The notes beneath the pieces were generated by a model. That model saw only the letters and a list, made by a program, of their open reading frames with translations. It ran no database searches and had not been told where the DNA came from. The position numbers were made by a program, and so were the translations under genes. Positions 33,220 to 40,228 of a DNA stretch of 64,000 bases are shown in pieces (positions within the stretch are counted from its first letter, which is position 1; the number at the start of each line of letters is the position of its first letter). Origin of the DNA: JANNBN01 sp031430595 (GTDB taxonomy: Bacteria > Actinomycetota > Acidimicrobiia > Acidimicrobiales > JANYDT01); the NCBI GenBank assembly GCA_031430595.1, contig JANPBU010000031.1, positions 1 to 64,000 on the forward strand, written 5' to 3'.

Positions 33220-36057
33220 ATGACTTACGTCCCCCAGGACGACGCTTTTGCGTCGCCATCAATCGACGACGTGTTAGACGTCCTTGCCGTCGAAACACAA
33301 GCCGAAGATACACAAGCCGAAGAAACACAAGCCGAAGAAACACCGGCGACAGAACTACCGGCCGCTGTTCTGCAGCCGCGCGAAGGTTCTGAGAATTCCA
33401 GCATTGACTCAGCGACTGATGTTGATGTTCAAACTGACCTTGAGGTAGATGGCGAGTTTGCGTCATCAGCGCCGATTGGCTGGGCCGATCTTGGAGTTCC
33501 GTCCGACATGGTCGATGTGTTGCACAGCGAAGGCATGACTATGCCGTTTCCAGTGCAAATTGCCACGCTTCCCGATGCGATGGCCGGACGCGACATTTGC
33601 GGTGAAGCGCCAACAGGTTCCGGCAAAACGTTGGCCTACGGAATCGCCGCGCTGACCAAGGTTGGTGTTGTTCGACCCCGCCGCCCGCACGCATTAATTC
33701 TGGTTCCTGTTCGCGAATTGGCCGAACAAACATCGCGTGCGCTCACCCCTCTCGGTCGGGGTCGGCGAATTTGGGTACAACCGTTGGTGGGTGGTGTCGA
33801 CATCAACCGCCATAGCGAGGCGTTGCGTCGTGGGGCAGGAGTGATTGTGGCTACGCCGGGTCGCCTGATGGATCTTCTTGGTCGTGGCGACGTGCTTTTC
33901 GATGATCTCAGTGTGATCGTTATTGACGAAGCCGACCGTATGGCCGACATGGGTTTCATGCCGCAGGTTCGCGGCATCCTCGACGAGGTTCCAAAGAGCG
34001 ATAAGGGTCGCCCCCAAATGTTGTTGTTCTCTGCGACGCTCGATGGCGACGTCGCCGAACTCATTCGTGAGTTTCAAACGAATCCTGTGCGGCACTCAAC
34101 GAAAGGTGTTGGTCTAAACGGCCAAGAAGAAGGCGAACATATCGATACGGTTGGCGATCATCTTCGGGTGCTTGTTCGTCATGATGACAAACTTGATGTT
34201 GCTGCCCAGATCGTGGCACCAGCACGCCGGTCATTGATGTTTGTGCGAAACCGATTCGCAACCGAGCGAGTTGCCTTGGCATTGGAAGAGCGTGGGGTGC
34301 CTGCGGCTTTCCTTCATGGAGGTTTGACTCAGTCGGCCCGAAACCGCGCTCTGCGCGATTGGGCCTTCGGCAAGGTGCGTACCGTTGTTGCAACCGACAT
34401 GGTTGCTCGTGGATTGCATATGGACGATGTGGACGTTGTTGTCCATCTCGACCCGCCACAAGACGAAAAAGACTACGTGCATCGTTCGGGCAGAACGGGG
34501 CGGGCCGGGGCAGCGGGAACAGTTGTAAACTTGCTTCGTAAAGAGCAGCGCCGGTCGGCTGATGCACTCGAACGTCGCCTTGGGGTTACGTCACGAGAGT
34601 CAAATGTTGCCGAGGTCGTTGAACGTTTGAAGACCCAAGTGGAAGAGTCGCTGGCCGCACCTGTTTCGTCGAAGGTGGCTACGCCGGTTCCGGTTGTTAT
34701 GGGCGCTGAAGATCGTGATGCATCTGGTTTCGATCGAGGCGGACGTTCGGGGGGCTGGGATGCCAACCGAGGCTCACGTGATCGTGGATTCAGCGGTGGC
34801 GGTGATCGAGGCGGACGCAGTGACCGGGGCGGACGCGGGTTCGAATCACGCGGACGCTCAGACGGGGGTCGCCCATCCGGTCGGCCGTCGGGTGATCGAC
34901 CAGCGTGGTCGTCAGGCGCTGGACAAGACTCGCGTTCCGATTCGCGACCCCAGGGTGGCTTCGGTGGAGATCGAGCGGGGCGAAGTTTCGAACCACGCTC
35001 ACCTCGCCCCGCCGGTGATCGTCCGAATCGACCCTGGGTTCCGCAAGAGGAATGGGATCGTCAGCGCGCTGAGCGATTCACCGGAAATGGCGGTTCTGAT
35101 CGACCGAGCTGGTCTGGTGCACCTCGCAGCGGAGGAAGCGATCGTGGTTTCGAACGAGCAGATCGCGACTTTGACCGTCCGGAACGCAATGACCGTCCGG
35201 AACGCAATGAAAGCGGGTTCGAAGCTCGTACTCCTCGTCATGAAGGGGAAGGCGCCAGTCGGCCTTGGGTTCCGAAAGAAGAATGGGAACGTCAGCGCGC
35301 TGATCGTTCTGGTGGCGACCGAGGCTTCGGTGGCCCTCGCCGCGAAAGCAGCGATCGAGGATTTGATCGTGGCGGAAGTGATCGTGGCGGAACTGATCGG
35401 GCTGGTCGCGGCTTTGATGCCCGGGGTCCTCGCCCCGCCGGTGATCGCCCAAACCGTCCTTGGGTTCCGCAGGAGGAATGGGACGCTCAGCGTTCACAAC
35501 GTCCGGGTGCCGGTCGTCCGTACAGTGATCGTCCGTACAGTGATCGTCCGTCCGGTGGGCGTTCCTTCGGTGACCGGCCAAGTGGTGGCCGACCATCAGG
35601 TGATCGACCGTCAAGCGATCGACCCGGTGGCGACCGACCCTCGTGGTCGTCTGGTCCTCGAACGGGTGGAAACGACCGTGGGTTTGATCGTGGCGAGCGC
35701 ACCGACCGTGGCTTCGAGTCGCGTGGACCTCGACCCGGTGATCGACCGTATAGTGACCGATCAAGTTCGGCGCGTCCATCCGGCGATCGTCCAAGTCGTC
35801 CTTGGGTTCCGCAGGAGGAATGGGATGCTCAACGTTCACAACGTCCGGGTGCCGGTCGTCCAACAGGTGACCGCTCATATGGTGATCGCCCTGCTGCAGG
35901 CCGTTCGTTCGGTGACCGTTCAACTTCTGGCGGTCGCGGGGACAGTCGCGGCGGTAGTGGTGCATACCGTCCAGGGGGAGATCGTCCGAATACGGCCGGT
36001 TACATTCCTCGTGGCGTGAAGATGTGGCAAGCCGGAAAGCGCAAGCCGCAAGAGTAG
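33220..36057 (+). CDS. DEAD-box RNA helicase with long RG/DR-rich repetitive tail
   Basis: 945 residues. An acidic N-terminal leader (TQAEE repeats, 27-41) precedes the helicase core at about 88-475. Core motifs: Q-like region around W88, Walker A PTGSGKT (131-137), TPGRL (212-216), DEAD (236-239), SAT (271-273), ARGLH (396-400) and HRSGRTGRAG (421-430). The tail from about 500 to 945 is low complexity (Arg, Gly, Asp, Ser, Pro). Four copies of PWVPxEEW stand at 605-612, 682-689, 747-754 and 861-868. Such basic disordered tails bind RNA and drive condensation in other helicases. Role inferred: RNA remodelling, ribosome assembly or decay, cold response. The tail is unusually long for the family. 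Confidence 0.95.
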   Translation: MTYVPQDDAFASPSIDDVLDVLAVETQAEDTQAEETQAEETPATELPAAVLQPREGSENSSIDSATDVDVQTDLEVDGEFASSAPIGWADLGVPSDMVDVLHSEGMTMPFPVQIATLPDAMAGRDICGEAPTGSGKTLAYGIAALTKVGVVRPRRPHALILVPVRELAEQTSRALTPLGRGRRIWVQPLVGGVDINRHSEALRRGAGVIVATPGRLMDLLGRGDVLFDDLSVIVIDEADRMADMGFMPQVRGILDEVPKSDKGRPQMLLFSATLDGDVAELIREFQTNPVRHSTKGVGLNGQEEGEHIDTVGDHLRVLVRHDDKLDVAAQIVAPARRSLMFVRNRFATERVALALEERGVPAAFLHGGLTQSARNRALRDWAFGKVRTVVATDMVARGLHMDDVDVVVHLDPPQDEKDYVHRSGRTGRAGAAGTVVNLLRKEQRRSADALERRLGVTSRESNVAEVVERLKTQVEESLAAPVSSKVATPVPVVMGAEDRDASGFDRGGRSGGWDANRGSRDRGFSGGGDRGGRSDRGGRGFESRGRSDGGRPSGRPSGDRPAWSSGAGQDSRSDSRPQGGFGGDRAGRSFEPRSPRPAGDRPNRPWVPQEEWDRQRAERFTGNGGSDRPSWSGAPRSGGSDRGFERADRDFDRPERNDRPERNESGFEARTPRHEGEGASRPWVPKEEWERQRADRSGGDRGFGGPRRESSDRGFDRGGSDRGGTDRAGRGFDARGPRPAGDRPNRPWVPQEEWDAQRSQRPGAGRPYSDRPYSDRPSGGRSFGDRPSGGRPSGDRPSSDRPGGDRPSWSSGPRTGGNDRGFDRGERTDRGFESRGPRPGDRPYSDRSSSARPSGDRPSRPWVPQEEWDAQRSQRPGAGRPTGDRSYGDRPAAGRSFGDRSTSGGRGDSRGGSGAYRPGGDRPNTAGYIPRGVKMWQAGKRKPQE
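33295..33339 (+). repeat. 15-bp tandem repeat in the helicase gene (3 copies)
   Basis: Unit ACACAAGCCGAAGAA repeated three times (first copy ends in T), encoding TQAE(D/E). A partial fourth begins at 33340. Length changes would keep the frame, so the acidic leader may vary in length between strains. Confidence 0.85.
35455..35519 (+). repeat. 65-bp direct repeat, copy A, in the helicase tail
   Basis: Identical to 35797-35861 except for two positions. It encodes the PWVPQEEWDAQRSQRPGAGR segment. The 342-bp offset equals 114 codons, so the frame is kept. Confidence 0.9.
35797..35861 (+). repeat. 65-bp direct repeat, copy B, in the helicase tail
   Basis: Second copy of the 65-bp unit at 35455-35519 (63 of 65 bases equal by eye). 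Near identity at DNA level shows recent duplication or gene conversion within the gene. Confidence 0.9.
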
Positions 36058-36069
36058 ATAGAAAGTAAG

Positions 36070-36109
36070 GGGCTGTTGCGCTGCACCAACTTCGGTGGCG
36101 TTACAGCCC
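36070..36109. terminator. Terminator hairpin between helicase and subtilase genes
   Basis: GGGCTGT (36070-36076) pairs with ACAGCCC (36103-36109), with inner CACC/GGTG pairing. It sits between two convergent genes and overlaps the subtilase stop codon, so it may serve both strands. Confidence 0.65.
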
Positions 36110-37186
36110 TCGCACGTTCAGCACAGGTTCGAATGATCCATCGGTGTCGCCCGGCAGCACCCCACTTTCGCCACGGTTCACGAGTGCTGAACGCACGGTT
36201 GCTGGGTTTGCCTGCGGATTTGTAACCTGATAGAGCGCAGCAGCGCCAGCGACCATGGCCGCCGACAAGCTGTTACTTGTCACGGTGGTTACCTTGTTTC
36301 TCAATGTCGTGGTTTTAATGCAAATACCCGGAGCAGCCAAGTCGACGTCGGCTCCGAAATTCGAAAATACTGCGAAAATGTCGTCAGCATCGCCTTCGCA
36401 ACCAAGCGGCCCCAGCTGCCCGGGTCGACCGTCAGTGTCGTTCATTGTCGAAACGGTAATCACTTCGTCGTAACTACCCGGAACTTCTGAGGCAACGTCC
36501 GAAGCGCTATTCCCAGACCCGGCCACCATGATGACGCCTGCCTGGTTTACCCGACATATCGCCTGGTGAAGCAAATCACCGTTGGTCATTCCACAATTTC
36601 CGTCGTCAGTTCCAACATCTCCGATACCGAACAGAACGACATCGATCGTGGAGGCGTGCGCAGTCACCCAATCAAGCGCGCATACAACATCGCCTGCTTC
36701 GGCTCCGCCGGTGTCGTCGATAACGCGCAAAGCCCAAAGCCGTGCGCCTGGCGCAACACCGACGATGCCTCGTCGATTGTCTTTTGCCGCTGCAACTCCG
36801 GCCAACCAGGTGCCATGTCCGAATGTGTCTTCGAAGGAACCTGGGCTTGCGCTGCAATTCACACCGCCCACGACATTCAAGTCGCGGTGCCTGGCGATTC
36901 CAGTGTCAATGATCGCAATATCAATGTCGAGTGCTCGATTTTTTCCGTCTATGCGCGCCGTGGGGCTTTGATCAAGACCGATGCGCAACATTTCGCTTGC
37001 TAAGTTCACGTTTTGTGAACGACTTTGTGAGTCGTCTCGTTCCGTCTCTGCGCTGGAAACTTCTCGATTGCCGACCTGTGAGCCGCGTCGCACAGCGACA
37101 GCAGTGGGCACTGTTGACATCGATACCGCAGCGACAACAATCGTTGCAACACAAACCTTTGCCTTGCTAGAACCTTCGCTCAACAT
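36101..37186 (-). CDS. Secreted subtilisin-like serine protease (S8)
   Basis: About 361 residues from ATG 37186, placed 7 nt after GGAGGA; the TTG at 37201 adds five residues and overlaps that ribosome site. Signal peptide with cleavage near TAVA. In the numbering from 37201 the triad is D99 (IAIIDTGIA), H129 (FGHGTWLAG) and S311 (SNSLSAAMVAG), with oxyanion N231 (GSGNSAS). The final Ser motif departs from the usual GTSMAxPH: the Gly-Thr before the Ser is Ser-Asn and the Pro-His after it is Ala-Met. No long prodomain is visible, only about 55 residues before the catalytic domain. Six or more cysteines suggest disulfides. Probably extracellular protein turnover. Confidence 0.9.
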   Translation of the reverse strand: MLSEGSSKAKVCVATIVVAAVSMSTVPTAVAVRRGSQVGNREVSSAETERDDSQSRSQNVNLASEMLRIGLDQSPTARIDGKNRALDIDIAIIDTGIARHRDLNVVGGVNCSASPGSFEDTFGHGTWLAGVAAAKDNRRGIVGVAPGARLWALRVIDDTGGAEAGDVVCALDWVTAHASTIDVVLFGIGDVGTDDGNCGMTNGDLLHQAICRVNQAGVIMVAGSGNSASDVASEVPGSYDEVITVSTMNDTDGRPGQLGPLGCEGDADDIFAVFSNFGADVDLAAPGICIKTTTLRNKVTTVTSNSLSAAMVAGAAALYQVTNPQANPATVRSALVNRGESGVLPGDTDGSFEPVLNVRGL

Positions 37187-37262
37187 GAAACCATCCTCCA
37201 AACAGAAACGTGCGCGTGTTCGGATCGTAAATGAGTCAGCTTCTTTTTGCTGCAGAAAGTGA

Positions 37263-37288
37263 CGTTGTGTTGGTAGGCCAACACAACG
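37263..37288 (-). terminator. Perfect 11-bp hairpin after the UGSC operon
   Basis: CGTTGTGTTGG (37263-37273) and CCAACACAACG (37278-37288) are perfectly complementary around a 4-nt loop TAGG. It lies 5 bp beyond the stop of the 37294-38376 gene, on its downstream side. There is no long U-tract, but position and strength fit a terminator or 3' protective hairpin. Confidence 0.75.
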
Positions 37289-37293
37289 AAGGC

Positions 37294-38376
37294 TTAGTAG
37301 ACGACACTCGGCACCTCACAAGCTTGTCCTAAGTCAATCAGTTCACATACGTATTGGTTTCCGTGGGCACCGGCACCCCAGCTCGGAAACACCGTCGAAT
37401 AGAGGCCACCTCCACCAGCGACGAGTATTAACACGTCGAGCGGAGTAGGAATCGATGGCAAGAGGTCGTCATAGTTGCCCCGCCCCGCGAAACCGGGGTT
37501 GAGAGCCCGCAACGCCGAACGGGTGTTTTGCGACGCAGACCACAGTCGCCGCTGAACTTCCGCCCGATCCCAGCCCGCTGCTGCCAGCTGATTCGCATGG
37601 TCGGGATTGAGCACAACGACGGTCGTACCTCGATGAAAGTGCGCATTGTTTGATGCCAGGTTTCCGATCGCAGCACCAAGGCTTCGAATCAGTCGCTCTG
37701 AACTTGTTGGGTCGTCAGCGTCGCCAACTGAGATGACCGAGTGGGGTCCTTCGGTGCCAATTACAGTGAGTACAGCATCAGACGCTTCGAACCCGAGGCT
37801 GGTGTGAAGCGCAGGCCAGGGTGAGCTCTCCTCATCTTCCGCGACGCACATGGAAAGTTTGCCAGGATGGCCAAGTAGTGCCATATCTGAGATGCCGGGA
37901 CGGGCTCCACCGATATTAAGCATTGCGAGACGGAGTGCCCTTCCGATGGTCATGTTCGCTCGGTGACCGGGGCCGAGGGCACCAAAACCACTGGATACGC
38001 CACACCAATCGCGGGCGGGCCCGTTCACGATGAGCAGGGGAGAGATGGCATGGGTGGTCGCCTGCATTTCCGCCGTATCCAGTTCGGCACGACACAATGC
38101 CTTCAGTGCCGCAACGACGACCGGTACATGGTCAGGAAGGCAACCGGCCATAACGGCAGCGACGGCAACCTTTTCGACTGTTGCGACACCGAACAAGGGT
38201 CCGATAGTTCCAAACATCATGTCCGCATCGAGACCGGTCGCCAGCACCATTCGCTGCACTCGTTGGGGCGTTGGAATGACAACCGGAAGGCCATCAGTGC
38301 AGCCCGCGTGATGAAGTGCTTCAAGCGCCGAATGCTCGTCGTCCGCCTCGAGAATCATGCTGGTGAGTTCAGTCAT
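37294..38376 (-). CDS. Partner protein of the UGSC selenoprotein (GCTDGLP family)
   Basis: 360 residues, no signal peptide or membrane helix. The N-terminal motif AGCTDGLPVVIPTPQRV (C26) begins a family I recall as a frequent neighbour of UGSC proteins. Other conserved-looking blocks are GVATVEKVAVAAVMAGCLPDHVPVV, THAISPLLIVNGPA, GHRANMTIGRALRLAMLNIGGARPG and EGPHSVISVGD. Cysteines C26 and C79 (MAGC) could be redox partners for the selenocysteine. The function of the family is not established. Its ATG overlaps the selenoprotein stop (ATGA, 38376-38373), so the two are translationally coupled and likely form a complex or act in sequence. The C-terminal VAGGGGLYSTVFPSWG is glycine-rich. Confidence 0.8.
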   Translation of the reverse strand: MTELTSMILEADDEHSALEALHHAGCTDGLPVVIPTPQRVQRMVLATGLDADMMFGTIGPLFGVATVEKVAVAAVMAGCLPDHVPVVVAALKALCRAELDTAEMQATTHAISPLLIVNGPARDWCGVSSGFGALGPGHRANMTIGRALRLAMLNIGGARPGISDMALLGHPGKLSMCVAEDEESSPWPALHTSLGFEASDAVLTVIGTEGPHSVISVGDADDPTSSERLIRSLGAAIGNLASNNAHFHRGTTVVVLNPDHANQLAAAGWDRAEVQRRLWSASQNTRSALRALNPGFAGRGNYDDLLPSIPTPLDVLILVAGGGGLYSTVFPSWGAGAHGNQYVCELIDLGQACEVPSVVY

Positions 38377-38927
38377 GTGGTCAGTCCGAGAACGGCCAAC
38401 AACCCGTCGGCGAGTTGTTCTGCCACGTCAGCCATAGCGACTAATCCGGTCCCGGCGACCGGATGCGGAATTCGAACCCGCGGGATGTCAGGCATCCCAA
38501 TGGATTTGGCGACAAAGTCACCCTGCTCCCAAAATGCATCAGAAATAATTGCTACTGCAGGAATGCCCTTTCGGGCGAAAGAAATAGCGTCACGCACGGT
38601 GCCGGATGTACAACTTCCTCAATGACCGTAGGCGGTTACTACCACGTGTACAGAGGTTGCCAAGGCATCGATTTGCGAAGGGCTTGCGGCTGCCGATGCG
38701 TTTCCCTTATTGAGAAAAACCGTTGTGGTGCCAGTTGGAAGGCGGCGTAGAAGCGATGTTTCGACGCATCGCAAAAAGTTCTCTGAGTCAGGAAAACCAT
38801 TGGCGAGTAGTCCGATCACTAGCGAGGCTTCACCTTCTGACTTGCTGGAACGTGCGTCCAGTGTGACGTTGTACGGTTCAATGTCGGCGCTGGCGGTGGC
38901 CCGAGGATCCAGGTAAGTAATCGTCAT
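38373..38927 (-). CDS. UGSC-family selenoprotein with in-frame TGA (Sec103)
   Basis: Read through the TGA at 38621-38619, one frame of 184 residues runs from ATG 38927 to TGA 38375-38373. The codons around it are Tyr-Gly-His-TGA-Gly-Ser-Cys-Thr-Ser-Gly-Thr-Val-Arg-Asp-Ala-Ile, so the TGA stands exactly at the U of the U-G-S-C motif (U103, C106) that defines UGSC proteins, a family first seen in marine metagenomes. The sequence on both sides is family-like: VHVVVTAYGH before, and FARKGIPAVAIISDAFW and GMPDIPRVRIPHPVAG after. U-x-x-C suggests a thiol/selenol redox centre. A conventional gene caller would split this into two fragments (38619-38927 and 38373-38597). The remaining doubt is whether this genome has the Sec machinery; a nonsense mutation at exactly this codon is less likely. 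Confidence 0.85.
38565..38615 (-). promoter_or_regulatory. Candidate bacterial SECIS region downstream of the UGA
   Basis: Two foldable elements follow the UGA. A wobble-rich stem GUUGUACA/UGCGUGAC encloses a 10-nt loop UCCGGCACCG, starting 5 nt after the UGA. A compact GCCC-GAAA-GGGC hairpin (38576-38565) lies about 42 nt after it. The first has the right distance for SelB recognition but is weak (three G-U pairs, one mismatch); the second is strong but rather far. Neither is proven. Confidence 0.35.
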
Positions 38928-39082
38928 GCATGAAGGGTTGTTGAGACCAAAGAGTTTCGCAAATCGCGCCTGCCGTCTTCTTCCATCAGGGCGGTAGAAA
39001 GAATTCGTGCAGATAGCGCAGCGATCTGCCTATGCTTAGAGCAGTTGAGCTGATGCCCCCGCCGAGGCTCGCTCAGCGAGTC

Positions 39083-39120
39083 GGTCCTGGACCCCGGAAT
39101 CCGCCTTCCGGCCCAGGACC
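39083..39120 (-). terminator. Terminator hairpin after the PlsC operon
   Basis: GGTCCTGG (39083-39090) pairs with CCAGGACC (39113-39120), with inner CCGGAA/TTCCGG and a 6-nt loop. It lies 35-72 bp beyond the acyltransferase stop. The 227-bp stretch 38928-39154 holds this hairpin, a smaller CTCGC/GCGAG stem beside it and presumably the UGSC promoter; no gene is seen there. Confidence 0.75.
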
Positions 39121-39154
39121 GCATCATTTTGCACCTGGGGCACCGACGGCGGTA

Positions 39155-40228
39155 CTACGGCCAGCTTCGTTTGCTTGGTTCGGCGTTTGTCGATGACGCC
39201 AATGGACGTTCGGCCGTCTTGGTCCAGGCCTTTCGCCAGCCGGTTGTTTGAGGGCCCTGCAGGCTTGGCGTTTCGCCCTTTGCCGCATTGCGTTTGGCTG
39301 TCCACCAGTCGCTGCGGTGTTCGTCGGCGAGTTGCGCAATCGCAGTCTCTACGCGCACAGACATTTTCCTTGGATCTTCGCCTTCGCTCGGAACGATGGG
39401 GAGCCCGAACGTGACGGTTGTGTGACCCCTCTTCGGAATGTTCGTACCCTTCGGCAGCACAACGTCGGTTCCGAAGAGATGGACGGGAACAATCGGAACA
39501 CCCGTACGTGTGCTTAAAAATGCCGCGCCCGGTTTGAATTCGCCAGCCCACCCGTCATTCGAGCGACCACCTTCAGGGAAGATGATCAAGTTGTGTCCGT
39601 CTCGAAGCACCTTTATGGCAAGGTCTGACGAATCTCTTGAAACCCTTTTTCGTTCGATCGGAATGGCCCCAAGACACAAGGCGCTGAGCACAGATTTCCA
39701 TCGTTTATCGAACCAGTAGTCGGCACCCGCCACAATGACAGCCTTGCGACGAAACACCATAGGGATAGCAGTCAACATAAGAAAACTGTCCAGGTGTGAA
39801 TGATGATTGCCAGCAAAAATGACTGGCCCGACAACCCCGTCAAGACGATCCAGCCCTTTGATGGTCGGCCGTGCAATAGCCGTAACCCCTGGTCTAACGA
39901 TGGTTTCAACAATGCCGGCACGAACCGCTGCGGCCCACGGGTCTCGCGACCATTCCGTTTCGAAATTGGTGCCGAGTGTCGAACGTTCGAGTTCGCGACT
40001 GACTCCAGAAGGCCAAGTGGGTTGAGTGAAAGGAAACCCGCGAAACGCTTGCGGTAGTAGTCGTCGCTTTGCAGCCGAGCCTATTTCGCCGGCATTGAGC
40101 GGGCCTCGCCTGAGTAGGGCTTGCAAGCTCGATTCGATATCGGTGCCAAACAGGGGATGCCCTACTCGTTCGCGGAGCCGTTCTGAAAGGCCTTCAAGTG
40201 GCGATCGTGTCGGCTTATCGCTCGCCAC
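39155..40228 (-). CDS. PlsC-type 1-acylglycerol-phosphate acyltransferase with N-terminal extension
   Basis: 357 residues, GTG start 40228 sharing one base with the upstream stop (TAGTG). The catalytic HX4D is H142-D147 (NHHSHLDSF), the acyl-acceptor motif FPEGGRS is at 217-223, and PIVPVHLFG follows. These mark the LPLAT/PlsC fold that transfers an acyl chain to lysophosphatidate-like lipids. The first about 115 residues are not part of the usual PlsC domain and the last about 60 are basic and low complexity. Last gene of the reductase-MDR-LarA-PlsC operon, so it may acylate a special lipid made there. Confidence 0.9.
   Translation of the reverse strand: MASDKPTRSPLEGLSERLRERVGHPLFGTDIESSLQALLRRGPLNAGEIGSAAKRRLLPQAFRGFPFTQPTWPSGVSRELERSTLGTNFETEWSRDPWAAAVRAGIVETIVRPGVTAIARPTIKGLDRLDGVVGPVIFAGNHHSHLDSFLMLTAIPMVFRRKAVIVAGADYWFDKRWKSVLSALCLGAIPIERKRVSRDSSDLAIKVLRDGHNLIIFPEGGRSNDGWAGEFKPGAAFLSTRTGVPIVPVHLFGTDVVLPKGTNIPKRGHTTVTFGLPIVPSEGEDPRKMSVRVETAIAQLADEHRSDWWTAKRNAAKGETPSLQGPQTTGWRKAWTKTAERPLASSTNAEPSKRSWP

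Noticed and set aside
35078..35965. 295-codon minus-strand frame in the helicase tail
   Set aside because: Antisense shadow of the same repeats, rich in His/Asp/Arg only because of the complement.
34694..36019. 441-codon plus-strand frame within the helicase gene
   Set aside because: Out-of-frame shadow created by the repetitive GC-rich tail; the composition (VIVR, VTD repeats) mirrors the RG/DR coding in the true frame.
38619..38927. Stand-alone 102-residue gene ending at TGA, or a pseudogene
   Set aside because: The TGA lies exactly at the U of UGSC and the frame continues with conserved-looking sequence for 81 more codons, so selenocysteine read-through explains it better than truncation.
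39036..39551. 171-codon minus frame overlapping the PlsC gene
   Set aside because: Different frame from the clear HX4D acyltransferase, Arg/Cys-rich noise.
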